Assembly (NCBI GenBank): GCA_964636325.1
Contig: CAZWRV010000002.1
Location: 84,610-148,609, forward strand
Direction of reading: 5' to 3'
DNA length: 64,000 bases
From: CAZWRV01 sp964636325
Lineage (GTDB): Bacteria > Verrucomicrobiota > Lentisphaeria > Victivallales > GWF2-50-93
A program made the translations under genes and the position numbers. The notes beneath the pieces were generated by a model. That model was not told where the DNA came from. It was given only the letters and a program-made list of their open reading frames with translations, and did not search any database. Numbering within the stretch: position 1 is the first letter of the stretch; the number at the start of each line of letters is the position of its first letter. This document shows positions 16,871 to 25,689 of the stretch, in pieces.

Positions 16871-18625
16871 TCATCTGAAGTAAAAGGCGTAGACCGCGCT
16901 GCGCTGGGAACCGTGCGTCTTCAAGAGTTTGAAGCGCAGCCCATTGACCGGCTTGTCCACTGCAATCCTCAGCAAGCGCTGGTAGTTGCCTCTGACCTTC
17001 TTAAGCACGGTCCATTTCCCTCCTGACATTTCCTCGACGTCGAAGTCCTTCGGGAGCGTATCCGGCGGACTGGTCAGCTGGTCGTCCTTCTGGTGGTGGC
17101 TCAGGGCGATGTTCCTGTCCATCGCGCTGTCAAGGACAAGAGTGAGAGACTTCACGGCCTGCGGCTTTTCAAATTCATATGCGATCCAGTCCCCTTCGGA
17201 ACAGTCCCACCTATGGAGGTTTTCTCCGACCGGGCGTGTGATGCCGTCCCTGACCGGTTCCGGGTCGCCCTGGGAGGCCGCGAGTTTCGCGGCCCTGACG
17301 GCCTTCGGATATTCCGCCGGAATTCCCGGCAGGTAGCAGTCGTCGTCTAGGAGTGTCGCCTGCAGTTCCTTCATGTGCGCGGAGATTTCGCGGGGAAGAA
17401 GTTTTTCCTTGACGGCCATAGCTGCCGCAGTACCGACGGCCTGGCCCATGACCGCGCCCGTGCCCATGACGCGTGTCGAGCTCATAGCCGCATGGGTGCA
17501 GCTGGCGTTGCGTCCCGCGAACATGAGATTAGAGATGTTCTTGGAATAAAGGCATCCATAGGGAATCCCGTAAGGGGAGGGGGCATGGTGGAATATCGTC
17601 GCCGGCTCGCCGAGCTTCGCGGCGTTGAAGCCCATCATATGGTGGTCGTCCATGGACCATCCGCCGTATGCCACGACGTCCGGGAATCTTCCGCCGGCCT
17701 CGACATCCTTCTGGGTGAGCACGTGTGCGCCGATGAACCTTCTGCTCTCCCTCTTTGCGGGAAGGAACTGGATCCAGTCGAGCGCCCAGTTTTCCGCCCT
17801 GGCCCTGTCGGGGCAGCGGTTCTTTATGTGGTCCCAGAGCCCGAAGACTATCTTCAGGAGTTCGTCGCGGGTCTCCTCCGTGCCGTGGATGCTGTTTTCC
17901 TCGCCGAGCTCCACCCACCAGTAGCCCATTTCAAGCCAGTTGTGCCCGCCGCGCCCGTAGGGCAGATCCTCGCACTTCTCGAATTTCCTCGCCCAGGATG
18001 GAGGCGTGTAAGGCTGTGGGGAACTGTATTCCCTGGCCTGGAAGAGGCAGGTCATCCCCATCGTGCGGCTGTCGGCCTTTTCCGGGGCGATGCTCTCGCC
18101 GTATTCGCTCCGCGCCTCCCTTCCCATTCTGAATTCCGCACCGGTGAGCGGGGCCAGTATCCCGTCGCCGGAGCAGTCCGCGAATATATGCGCCTCCACC
18201 TCGTGGACCGTCTCCGTCGTAAGCTGCCAGCCGGTGACCGAAGATATCTTCCCGCCATTCATCTCCGCGTCGACGCACGAGCAGTTCAACAGGAGTTCGA
18301 TGTTCTTCTCCGCCTTCACCTTCTCATAGAGCACCGTGTCCCAGATCGAAAAGTTCCTAAGAGGATTGCAGCGGAGGTTGTCAAGCCTGATCTCCTCGAG
18401 CAGTCCGGTCTCGCGCATGTTCTTGATTCCGTTGTGCCTGTCCGCCCCGCAGACATGTATCCTGCATTCGCTCGACGAATTTCCACCTAGCACCGGACGG
18501 TCCTGCATCAGGACGACCTTCGCGCCGTGGCGCGCCGCGGCTATCGCGGCGCAGATTCCGGCCGTTCCGCCGCCGACGACGCAGAGGCCGCATGAGTGTG
18601 AGACTTTCTTGTGCTTGCTGTTCAT
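16871..18625 (-). CDS. FAD-dependent oxidoreductase (PF12831 type)
   Basis: A 584-residue flavoprotein. The N-terminus has the dinucleotide-binding motif CVVGGGTAGICAAIAAAR, then GGNSSSECRIHV, and HIFADCSGDGILAPL. The C-terminal ~130 residues form a separate beta-rich, F5/8C-like domain (VGENLHRWDCSEGDWIAYEFEKPQAVKSLTLVLD). PF12831 proteins are abundant in PVC and Bacteroidota gene clusters for carbohydrate oxidation, but substrates are mostly unknown. No signal peptide is seen. The next gene upstream encodes a second enzyme of the same family, 143 bases away on the same strand, and GH94 follows. The linkage suggests oxidation of a sugar released by the phosphorylase. Confidence 0.85.
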   Translation of the reverse strand: MNSKHKKVSHSCGLCVVGGGTAGICAAIAAARHGAKVVLMQDRPVLGGNSSSECRIHVCGADRHNGIKNMRETGLLEEIRLDNLRCNPLRNFSIWDTVLYEKVKAEKNIELLLNCSCVDAEMNGGKISSVTGWQLTTETVHEVEAHIFADCSGDGILAPLTGAEFRMGREARSEYGESIAPEKADSRTMGMTCLFQAREYSSPQPYTPPSWARKFEKCEDLPYGRGGHNWLEMGYWWVELGEENSIHGTEETRDELLKIVFGLWDHIKNRCPDRARAENWALDWIQFLPAKRESRRFIGAHVLTQKDVEAGGRFPDVVAYGGWSMDDHHMMGFNAAKLGEPATIFHHAPSPYGIPYGCLYSKNISNLMFAGRNASCTHAAMSSTRVMGTGAVMGQAVGTAAAMAVKEKLLPREISAHMKELQATLLDDDCYLPGIPAEYPKAVRAAKLAASQGDPEPVRDGITRPVGENLHRWDCSEGDWIAYEFEKPQAVKSLTLVLDSAMDRNIALSHHQKDDQLTSPPDTLPKDFDVEEMSGGKWTVLKKVRGNYQRLLRIAVDKPVNGLRFKLLKTHGSQRSAVYAFYFR

Positions 18626-18768
18626 TTATGCCCCATGATATTTGAGTTGTTGACCTTAATGACCTTGCTGACCGAGCTGCGATGATTGCGCAAAGGGTGA
18701 AGAAGGTGAATATGACTCGCGACCAGCGACGCGCGACACCTTCCACATATCCGGCATCTGGTATACTG

Positions 18769-20055
18769 TTATAATATGCATCCCTGGTCTAGGAGCGTCT
18801 TCTGAAGTTCCTTCACGTCTATGTCCCTCGGGGATTTTCCGCTGTTCGCCGAGATTACGGCGGCGGCGCCTGCGGCCTGGCCCATCACTCCGCACTGCGG
18901 CATCACCCGCAGGCTTCCGAGCGCCTCGTGCGAGCAGCTCGCGCAGCGGCCTGCGACGAAAAGGTTGTCGACGTCCCTCGGGACGATGATTCCGTATGGT
19001 ATCTGATACTTGAAGCCTTTTTCCGGATAGAAGGTCTTTGCGTCCATGCCCGGCCCTGAAACCCCGTGAATGTCGATGAAGAACGAGCCGTAGCCGATCG
19101 AGTCCTCGAAGCTGCGCTTCTCCATGAGATCTTCCTTGACGAGCGTCTTGATGCCGTGGATCCTCCGCGTTTCGCGGATTCCGACCGTGTTCGGCGTGGA
19201 GACCATGTGGCACTTCTCCATGCCGGGGATGTATTTCCTATAGACTTCGATGGTCTCATAGGCCTGCTTTCTGGCCTCGATGGTGGCCCGGGTGAGATCT
19301 TCGGCCTTCGTGGCGTCGATGAAGTTCACGTGCGTGAAGTTGATTCCGAGCTGGTCGGGGCGCGTCGGAGTCCACCACCAGCCCATGATGCAGTGCTGGA
19401 AGGGACGCATGTCGCCGTTCGCCTGGGCCTTCTTCCACACATGTTCGAGCTTGTAGTCGCCGCCGCGGAACCGCTGAACCCTGTCGTAGTCGACTCCGCC
19501 GATCGTGAACATCAGCGTTACGGGCTGGCAGTGGCCGCTCTCCTCGTCGCCGACGTCGAATCCGCAGCCGGCACGGGCCGCGACATCGCCGTCGCCCGTG
19601 CAGTCGACAATGCGTTTAGCGCGGTATTCCTGGCGCCCGCTCTTGTTCTGGACAATGACGCCCACGACCATGCCGTCTTCTACGATCGAATCCGCCACGA
19701 AGCTGTGGTAGAGGAGATCCGCCTTGCATTCCTCGGCCATCTGTTCGAGGACGAGCTTCATGCCTTCGACTTCGAAGTCAGCGTTGGAATTGTCGCAGAC
19801 GCCGTAACCGGCCTGCACCACGCGCTGGGCCGCCTCCCATATGACTCCTCCGACGACGCGTTCGCCTGTCCCCCATGAGGAATACAGACAGATATGGCCG
19901 TGCCCTCCGGCCGTTGCGACTCCGCCGAGGCAGTTGAACTGTTCTACGATCAACGTCTTCGCCCCCATCCTTGCCGCAGTGAATCCTGCTGCGAATCCCG
20001 CAGGTCCTCCTCCGCATACGATCACGTCGTAGTCCTTTGCCTGACCCATATTCAT
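18769..20055 (-). CDS. FAD-dependent oxidoreductase, second paralogue
   Basis: A 428-residue flavoprotein of the PF12831 family. Its N-terminal Rossmann motif is VIVCGGGPAGFAAGFTAARMGAKTLIVEQ, with FNCLGGVATAGG after it. RIVDCTGDGDVAARAGC and the C-terminal NLFVAGRCASCSHEALGSLRVMPQCGVMGQAAG complete the FAD site. It lacks the extra C-terminal domain of its neighbour at 16871. The order IclR, this gene, second oxidoreductase, GH94 on one strand suggests one regulon. Confidence 0.85.
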   Translation of the reverse strand: MNMGQAKDYDVIVCGGGPAGFAAGFTAARMGAKTLIVEQFNCLGGVATAGGHGHICLYSSWGTGERVVGGVIWEAAQRVVQAGYGVCDNSNADFEVEGMKLVLEQMAEECKADLLYHSFVADSIVEDGMVVGVIVQNKSGRQEYRAKRIVDCTGDGDVAARAGCGFDVGDEESGHCQPVTLMFTIGGVDYDRVQRFRGGDYKLEHVWKKAQANGDMRPFQHCIMGWWWTPTRPDQLGINFTHVNFIDATKAEDLTRATIEARKQAYETIEVYRKYIPGMEKCHMVSTPNTVGIRETRRIHGIKTLVKEDLMEKRSFEDSIGYGSFFIDIHGVSGPGMDAKTFYPEKGFKYQIPYGIIVPRDVDNLFVAGRCASCSHEALGSLRVMPQCGVMGQAAGAAAVISANSGKSPRDIDVKELQKTLLDQGCIL

Positions 20056-20125
20056 TCTCCTCCGGGTTTGCTTGCTGCTTATGTGAATTGATTAAAGGGT
20101 GATTGGATGGCCGGATGATTGCATC

Positions 20126-20848
20126 TTATTCAGTTCCACCTATTTCCTCGGCGGCCTCCCGAAGTATCTTCCTGAAATGCGCGGCCTCGGCTTCGGAAAT
20201 CCTCCCGGAAAGAGCAACTGCCGCTATAGGCGGACTCCCGACCGCGCATGCAACAGACCTGTTGCCTGCTTCATTTTCGCCGGTGATGACTGTGGCGCAG
20301 CCGTCCTTGCGGAACTTGCGCAGGGCGGTGAGGAGATCTCCGATGCCGCCTTCGAACCCGGGTATTTCCTTCCCTTGGTAAAGCTTTGCCACATCCTTTT
20401 CCGGAAGGTTCGCCAGCAGTATCATACCGATGCTCGAAAGCGTGGCGGGATAGAGCGCCATCCTGCCAAGCGCGTCCGCCGTCCTCATCCCCGGGGACGC
20501 ATGATAAAGATAGCTCACGTGATCCTTCCAGAGCACGCCGAGAGCGGCGACCATCCCGTGCCTCCCAAGACCCTCCAGGCGGGGAATCGCCCTACGCAGG
20601 AGGCCGGATGCGAAGATGCTGTGCGCCGCCAGTACGTGCATTCCCGGACCCGGAACATATTTCTTCGCCGGTGTCTGGGCTGCGATGCCCATGTGCGCGA
20701 GCGTCTTAAGCAGCCTGTTCACGCGCGTCGGCTCCATACCCAGGCGTCTTGCCAGCTCGCGCACCCCGACAGGAGCCTGCGAGACCGCCAGCGCATGGAG
20801 GCACTCTATCCCGTCGATCAGACTTTCGTTTGGCTGTGAAGGAAGCAT
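20126..20848 (-). CDS. IclR-family transcriptional regulator
   Basis: A 240-residue protein with an N-terminal winged helix-turn-helix (ECLHALAVSQAPVGVRELARRLGM, then EPTRVNRLLKTLAHMGIA) and a C-terminal effector-binding domain. IclR proteins usually repress catabolic operons and respond to small acids or sugars. It lies 70 bases upstream of the FAD-dependent oxidoreductase genes in the same orientation and is the likely regulator of the leftward group to GH94. Confidence 0.88.
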   Translation of the reverse strand: MLPSQPNESLIDGIECLHALAVSQAPVGVRELARRLGMEPTRVNRLLKTLAHMGIAAQTPAKKYVPGPGMHVLAAHSIFASGLLRRAIPRLEGLGRHGMVAALGVLWKDHVSYLYHASPGMRTADALGRMALYPATLSSIGMILLANLPEKDVAKLYQGKEIPGFEGGIGDLLTALRKFRKDGCATVITGENEAGNRSVACAVGSPPIAAVALSGRISEAEAAHFRKILREAAEEIGGTE

Positions 20849-21148
20849 AGTGTCGCTATAATAGCAACAATATTTCCGAAGTCAAGGGCACGGAATTGGA
20901 AAAACGGAAATATTTTCTGAAGCTGCCACGCCCCGACCTTCTCCTGGCAGGACCTGTCCGTTTCGGTCCTCAGGCACCACTCGATGATGCGTTTTTCTGC
21001 AAATCCATGACTACGCCGCCGTATTCAGTATTTCCATCTCTCCAAGCCTGTTGAGCGGTATTCCGGAAGCCGGGAAGAGATTTGTATTCTCCGCCCGGTA
21101 TTATAAATTTTGATTTTAATGCAAAATCTAAATTAAGGGGGCGATGAA
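20849..21148. other. Divergent intergenic region, 300 bp
   Basis: This lies between the IclR gene and rubrerythrin. The left end is AT-rich and may carry the iclR promoter. The right end, up to the AAGGGGG ribosome site before 21149, is AT-rich and should carry the rubrerythrin promoter. A short reverse frame near 21015-21065 (IPLNRLGEMEI) may be a gene scrap, but it is too short to assign. Confidence 0.4.
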
Positions 21149-21778
21149 ATGAGAAAGAGTCTTATGGGCGGAATTGCCGGGGCACTGGCTGGAGTTCTGG
21201 TGGGAGTAACATGCGCCATCGGGGCCGATGAGACGAAGGTAGGGACCACGCTTGAGAACCTGCAGGCGGCATACAACGGCGAATCCAACGCCAAGGCCCG
21301 CTACGAGGCGTTCGCCGCAAAGGCCGACGAGGAGGGCTACAAGTCCGTGGCGGCGCTCTTCCGCGCGACCTCCAGGTCTGAGGGCATCCACGCCGAAAAG
21401 CATGCCGCCGCAATAAAGAAGCTCAATGCCGACCCCAAGGCGGACGTCCAGAAGCCGGAAGTCAAGTCCACAAAGGAGAATCTCGAAGCCGCGTTGAAGG
21501 GCGAAACCTATGAGAAGGAGTCGATGTATCCGGCGTTCATCAAGCAGGCCGAGGCCGACAAGAACAGCGACGCCGTCCGTTCGTTCAACGGCGCGATGAA
21601 GGCCGAAATCGAACACGCCAAGCTATATGATGAAGCCCTCAAGAACCTGGACGGCTGGAAGGCGGCCGGCAAGGAATTCATCGTATGCACCGTCTGCGGC
21701 TGGACTACCGGCGATGTGTCGGTCAAGAAATGCATCGTCTGCGCCGCGCCGCGCTCGAAGTTCGAACCTTTCAAGTGA
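21149..21778 (+). CDS. Rubrerythrin with N-terminal signal/membrane segment
   Basis: Rubrerythrins reduce hydrogen peroxide at a non-haem di-iron site fed by a rubredoxin-type Fe(SCys)4 centre. The four-helix ferritin-like part (residues ~32-170) has the expected Glu/His ligands in YNGESNAKARYE, EGIHAEKHA, KGETYEKE and KAEIEHAKLY. The C-terminus carries CTVCGW and CIVCAAP for the rubredoxin iron. The unusual part is the first 27 residues, MRKSLMGGIAGALAGVLVG then VTCAIGADE, which look like a signal peptide or anchor; most rubrerythrins are cytosolic. A flavocytochrome follows on the same strand, separated by a MITE-like repeat. Confidence 0.92.
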   Translation: MRKSLMGGIAGALAGVLVGVTCAIGADETKVGTTLENLQAAYNGESNAKARYEAFAAKADEEGYKSVAALFRATSRSEGIHAEKHAAAIKKLNADPKADVQKPEVKSTKENLEAALKGETYEKESMYPAFIKQAEADKNSDAVRSFNGAMKAEIEHAKLYDEALKNLDGWKAAGKEFIVCTVCGWTTGDVSVKKCIVCAAPRSKFEPFK

Positions 21779-21781
21779 GGT

Positions 21782-22054
21782 TATACTCCTTTAGTCTGAA
21801 AATTGCGCATTTTGATTGCGGAGATTTTGGAATTTGCTTCGCATTCTGAGAGACCGCCGATACCGAGGTATCGAAGGTTCTCGAAGGGTGCGGAGCAAAA
21901 CCAAAAGACCGCAACCGCCTTGCGGCGAGCATCTTTGCGTTGTATTTTTCTGTTCCTTCCTCGGACGACATTCATGTCGCCTCTCGGGCGGAACAAAAAA
22001 ATCCAATCCCAAATCTTGCTCGTCAAAATGTCAATTTGCAGACTAAATGAGTAT
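21782..22054 (+). repeat. MITE-like element, full copy A
   Basis: A 273-bp element with imperfect terminal inverted repeats: left end TATACTCCTTTAGTCTGAAA, right end GACTAAATGAGTAT. It contains a palindrome, CGACATTCATGTCG, and a ~50-base stem-loop around GATACCGAGGTATC. Other full copies are at 35696, 37857 and 42129. Its right end has diverged and supplies the probable start codon (22028) of the ferric-reductase-like gene. Confidence 0.85.
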
Positions 22055-23395
22055 TTGAAGAAGGCCGCCTGGGTTGCGCTACTGCTTTCGCAGCTTTTCG
22101 TGGTCGCCGGCTTCTGGTTTTGGAACCATTGGAAGCATCCGATGGGAAACCAGCTTGCCGGCGATGCGGCCTCGCAGCTTCTTGCATACGGGCGGCTGGC
22201 CGGCCTTCTGGCGGCCTTCCTCATACTGGTTCAAGTCCTGCTGGTCGGCAGGATCAAGTGGTTCGAAAGGATTTTCGGACTCGACCGTCTGACGCATCTT
22301 CACGGCGTCGTAGGCTTTTCGCTGCTAATCTTCCTGCTTGCGCATCCCGTCCTGGTGACGATGGGGCATGCGATCAATTCCGGAACCGGGCGCTGGGAGC
22401 AGTTCGCCGACTTCTGCAGGAACTGGGAGGACGTCCTTGCCGCGACCATAGGCCTGGGCATAATGGCCGCGGCGCTTGTCATCTCCATCGCCGTAATAAA
22501 GAAACGGCTCAAATACGAAGTCTGGTACTGGGTGCATTTCAGCCTCTATCTTGCGATCGCGCTGGCGTTCGGGCACCAGCTTTCGGTCGGAAGCGACTTC
22601 ACCGACAACCGATGGTTCAAGGGATATTGGTGCCTTCTCTACATATTCACTTTCGGCAGCCTGATCCTCTACCGGATCGTCCTGCCGGCCTGGAACTACC
22701 GGCGGCACCGCTTCAAGGTCGTACGCCTGGTCCGGGAGACGGACGACGTCAACTCCCTCCATATTGAGGGCTCTTCGATGGACAAGTTCAAGATCCGCGC
22801 GGGGCAGTTCATGATCGTCAGGTTCCTGAAGCGCAAGTTCCGCTGGGAGGAGCATCCTTTCTCCATGTCGTGCATGCCCGACGGGAAGCACATCAGGCTT
22901 TCGATCAAGGCGCTCGGGGACTTCACCCGCAGAATCCCGGAGCTTACTCCCGGCACAAGGCTGGTCATCGACGGCCCGCACGGGGTATTCACCGCCGACC
23001 TATGCCGTCTTCCGAAGGCGCTCATGATAGCCGGCGGCATCGGCATAACGCCGGTCCGGTCGGTCGCCGAGGAGCTAGTGGGCATGGGACGCGATGTTGT
23101 CCTGCTGTATGGCAACCGCAACAGAGCCTCGATCGTCTTCGAGAAGGAGCTTGATGATCTCGCCGCGAATTCCGCAGGCCGCCTGAAGATCATGCATGTC
23201 CTCAGCGAGGATCCTGCATGGGCCGGCGAAAAGGGCAGGATCGACAGAGAGACGATCGCAAGGCTGGTCCCGGACCTGTCCGAGCGCGAAGTCTTCCTCT
23301 GCGGTCCGCCGCCCATGATGAAATCCGTTAGGAAAAGCCTCGCCGAACTCGGCGTCCCGCGCTCAAGGATACACTTCGAGAAGTTCTCGCTGTGA
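22028..23395 (+). CDS. Ferric-reductase-type transmembrane flavocytochrome (NADPH-oxidase-like)
   Basis: About 455 residues with an N-terminal membrane domain of roughly six helices and a C-terminal FAD/NAD(P) module. Candidate haem-ligand His residues lie in HLHGVVGFSLLIFLLAHPV and VHFSLYLAIALAFGHQ. FAD binding is shown by EEHPFSMS, and nucleotide binding by GGIGITPVRSV and LCGPPPMMKSV. Such proteins move electrons from NAD(P)H across the membrane to ferric iron, oxygen or a periplasmic acceptor. The frame stays open upstream through a MITE-like repeat, but that part is repeat-derived. The first plausible start, ATG 22028, lies inside the repeat's right end, and TTG 22055 is the alternative. 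The neighbouring exported rubrerythrin is a possible partner. Confidence 0.85.
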   Translation: MSICRLNEYLKKAAWVALLLSQLFVVAGFWFWNHWKHPMGNQLAGDAASQLLAYGRLAGLLAAFLILVQVLLVGRIKWFERIFGLDRLTHLHGVVGFSLLIFLLAHPVLVTMGHAINSGTGRWEQFADFCRNWEDVLAATIGLGIMAAALVISIAVIKKRLKYEVWYWVHFSLYLAIALAFGHQLSVGSDFTDNRWFKGYWCLLYIFTFGSLILYRIVLPAWNYRRHRFKVVRLVRETDDVNSLHIEGSSMDKFKIRAGQFMIVRFLKRKFRWEEHPFSMSCMPDGKHIRLSIKALGDFTRRIPELTPGTRLVIDGPHGVFTADLCRLPKALMIAGGIGITPVRSVAEELVGMGRDVVLLYGNRNRASIVFEKELDDLAANSAGRLKIMHVLSEDPAWAGEKGRIDRETIARLVPDLSEREVFLCGPPPMMKSVRKSLAELGVPRSRIHFEKFSL

Positions 23396-23572
23396 GGGAA
23401 AGTTTCCGAGGTGCCTGACTCCATCGCAAAGAAGGATAAGATCAGCTTTGAGTGGATACGCTAAAAGAAGTCGGGATGGTGAGCTATGAAAACTCCCAAA
23501 TCAATTGCGGAGAATGAGCTTTCGCAAACAAGGGAATAGACAGGATAACCCGCCTTCATCTGATTACGGCGC

Positions 23573-23766
23573 GGCATGAATGTCGTCCGAGGAAGGAACG
23601 GAAAAATACGGCCCAAAGATGCCCGTCCGTCCTGGCGGATTGCGGTCTTTCGGTTTTGCTCCGCACCCTTCGAGAGCCTTCGATACCCCGGTATCGGCGG
23701 CCTCTCAGAATACGGAGCAATTCCCGAAATCTCCGCAATCAAAATGTAAATTTTTCAGTCTCACTT
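23573..23766 (-). repeat. MITE-like element, partial copy B
   Basis: It matches the family from the internal CGACATT/AATGTCG palindrome to the AAAATGTAAATTTTTCAGTC end, in orientation opposite to copy A. The other terminus is missing. A GH4 gene fragment follows about 130 bases further on. Confidence 0.8.
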
Positions 23767-23897
23767 TGTTCCTGCCGGCAGTAAAGCTGGCGTGTGGCTG
23801 ATATCCGGCGATTACAATCATGAACGCGAAGACCATGATTTCAGGACGATGGGCACACGCATAGTCGGACCAGTCGTTTCTGAGCAGGCGGATTCTC

Positions 23898-24083
23898 TGA
23901 TTGAGCAGCTACGAACAGCATTCGATACAGAAGCTCATCGTCCAGGCCTACAAGGAGAAATCGAAGAGGCTGCTCCTGCAGGCGCTCCTGCTCGATCCGG
24001 TGGTGGAGTCCGCGATCCAGGCGGAGAAGTTCCTAGACTACATGCTCAAGCTCCAGGCCGAATACCTGCCGGAGTTCAAGTGA
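23898..24083 (+). pseudogene. C-terminal fragment of a GH4 family glycosidase
   Basis: This frame encodes about 60 residues (YEQHSIQKLIVQAYKEK, then LLQALLLDPVVESA, AEKFLDYMLKLQAEYLPEFK). That is the typical C-terminal helix pair of the NAD- and metal-dependent family 4 alpha-galactosidase/6-phospho-glucosidase enzymes. A TGA at 23898 interrupts the frame upstream and no N-terminal Rossmann part is present. It is a dead remnant beside MITE copy B. Confidence 0.7.
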
Positions 24084-24376
24084 TTTCAGATTTCCTCTTT
24101 AGCCCGAGCGACACAACCTACACGACAGTTAAGGGTCATGTTACTACCTTCTTACTGCACATTTCGCGCTTTTCCAGCGAACCGGGCACCTTCGACCTGA
24201 AGGTTCCATGGGCGGTTGGAGGCGTATGATGCCGGTTGCCGCGGAGAACTGATTGTCACGACTTCCTTGATTACTGAAGTTTAACGGAGTATCATTTATC
24301 ATTTGAATCCTTTATTTATTAGCGTCAATCAATTCAGCCGCCTGACGGCGGATCGCATATTTGGGGAGCTTTCCGG

Positions 24377-25624
24377 ATGAGAGGGAGAATCTTCACCACC
24401 GTTCTTTTCGCGTTCGCCGCCTTCGGGCTTTTGCATCTTGACGGCCGGGAATATTTCAGGTTCCAGCTCAGCGAGTCGCACACCCTGTTTGGTTTCCTTG
24501 CCATAGCCTGCGTGATACTCGCCTGCCAGCAGTTCATCGCGGCGCTGATTGTCGTGGTGGTGAGGCGCTACAGCGGCCCCGAGGGCGAGATCAAGATGCT
24601 CCAGAACTTCCTCTCCATCGTGACGGCGATGGTCGTCGTCATCTCATTCCTGTACTGCATCGGCGTCCTCACAAAGGTCGGCGCAGTCGCCGCCGGATTT
24701 GCGGGTATGCTTCTGGGCTGGTCGCTGCAGGCGCCGGTTAGCGGGATAGCCGCCTGGCTGCTCGTCACACTCAAGAGGCCGTTCAGGATCGGCGACCGCG
24801 TTCTCTTCTCCTCGCTCGGGCTTATCGGGGACGTAAAGCAGGTCGGACTGATGTATACCGTGCTGGACCAGGTCGGCGGCGCTGTCGGCAGCGAGGAGGC
24901 CATCGGCCGCGACATCCTCATACCCAACGCCATGCTCTTCAACCAGGTCGCAGTAAACTACACCCCAAAGCAGCAGGCCGCCTACTTCCTCGACGAGGTG
25001 GTCATCAGGATCACCTACGACTCCGACTGGGACGCCGCCGAAAAGATCATGCTTGACGCGGCATACGCGGTCACGGCAAACGTCATCGAGGCCACCGGCG
25101 AAAAGCCCTACATCCGCTCGGACATATGGGACTACGGGATACTGATGCGCCTGCGCTACCTGACCATGGCCAAGGAGCGCCCGCGCATCACCCACCAGAT
25201 TGTCAAGCACATCTTCAAGGAGGTCCAGGTCAACCCCAAGGTCGACATGGCGATACCCTTCGTCTACTCGTTCCGCAAGAGCACCGACGGCGTAATGCGC
25301 GACCAGCCGCCGCAGTCCGACATGCCGATCCACGAAGTGCCGATCTCCGAGATAGACGAGGAAGGGATCGACGAGGCTGAAATCGCATCCGAGGAGGAGA
25401 TGCACAAGCTCACCCACAACATCCAGAAGAACGGCCTCCTCCAGCCGATTGTGGTCGCGCCCACCGACAACGGACGCTACAGGATCGTCGCCGGCCCGAA
25501 GCGCTTCATCGCCTGCCGCCGCCTGGGATGGAAGACAATACCCGTCATCATCGCCAAGAAGGACTTCGGCATCGAACTTGTCAAGCCTGGGGACGTGCAT
25601 GGCGCCGCCACGCCACGGCAGTAG
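24377..25624 (+). CDS. MscS-family channel with C-terminal ParB-like domain
   Basis: A 415-residue protein in two parts. Residues 1-140 hold three to four membrane helices. The last is the MscS pore helix region (GAVAAGFAGMLLGWSLQ, then APVSGIAAWLL, LKRPFRIGD), followed by the beta domain and a soluble alpha/beta domain to ~305. After an acidic linker, residues ~321-396 match the N-terminal (CTPase-fold) domain of ParB/Srx proteins: VPISEI, then EEEMHKLTHNIQKNGLLQPI, then RYRIVAGPKRFIACRRLGW and KTIPVII. The canonical GERR motif is GPKR here (373-376). No parA or parS is nearby. ATG 24377 has GGGGAG upstream. MscS channels open under membrane tension; the extra domain suggests nucleotide or ligand control, which is inference. 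Confidence 0.85.
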   Translation: MRGRIFTTVLFAFAAFGLLHLDGREYFRFQLSESHTLFGFLAIACVILACQQFIAALIVVVVRRYSGPEGEIKMLQNFLSIVTAMVVVISFLYCIGVLTKVGAVAAGFAGMLLGWSLQAPVSGIAAWLLVTLKRPFRIGDRVLFSSLGLIGDVKQVGLMYTVLDQVGGAVGSEEAIGRDILIPNAMLFNQVAVNYTPKQQAAYFLDEVVIRITYDSDWDAAEKIMLDAAYAVTANVIEATGEKPYIRSDIWDYGILMRLRYLTMAKERPRITHQIVKHIFKEVQVNPKVDMAIPFVYSFRKSTDGVMRDQPPQSDMPIHEVPISEIDEEGIDEAEIASEEEMHKLTHNIQKNGLLQPIVVAPTDNGRYRIVAGPKRFIACRRLGWKTIPVIIAKKDFGIELVKPGDVHGAATPRQ

Positions 25625-25689
25625 CTCCGGATACGTCCTGCCTTGCCTTCCGCCTCGGATACGAACCCAGCCTTGCGAATTCCGCGAGG

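Noticed and set aside
17375..18490. 371-codon open frame antisense to the FAD-dependent oxidoreductase
   Set aside because: It is a shadow of the GC-rich coding strand; the minus-strand product has clear FAD motifs.
23792..24229. 145-codon frame over the GH4 fragment
   Set aside because: The overlapping frame at 23898-24083 encodes a recognisable GH4 tail; this frame has low-complexity Gly/Ala/Pro content.
24377..25624. MscS-ParB as part of a chromosome-partition locus
   Set aside because: No parA-like ATPase, no parS-type repeats and no ParB helix-turn-helix are present nearby.
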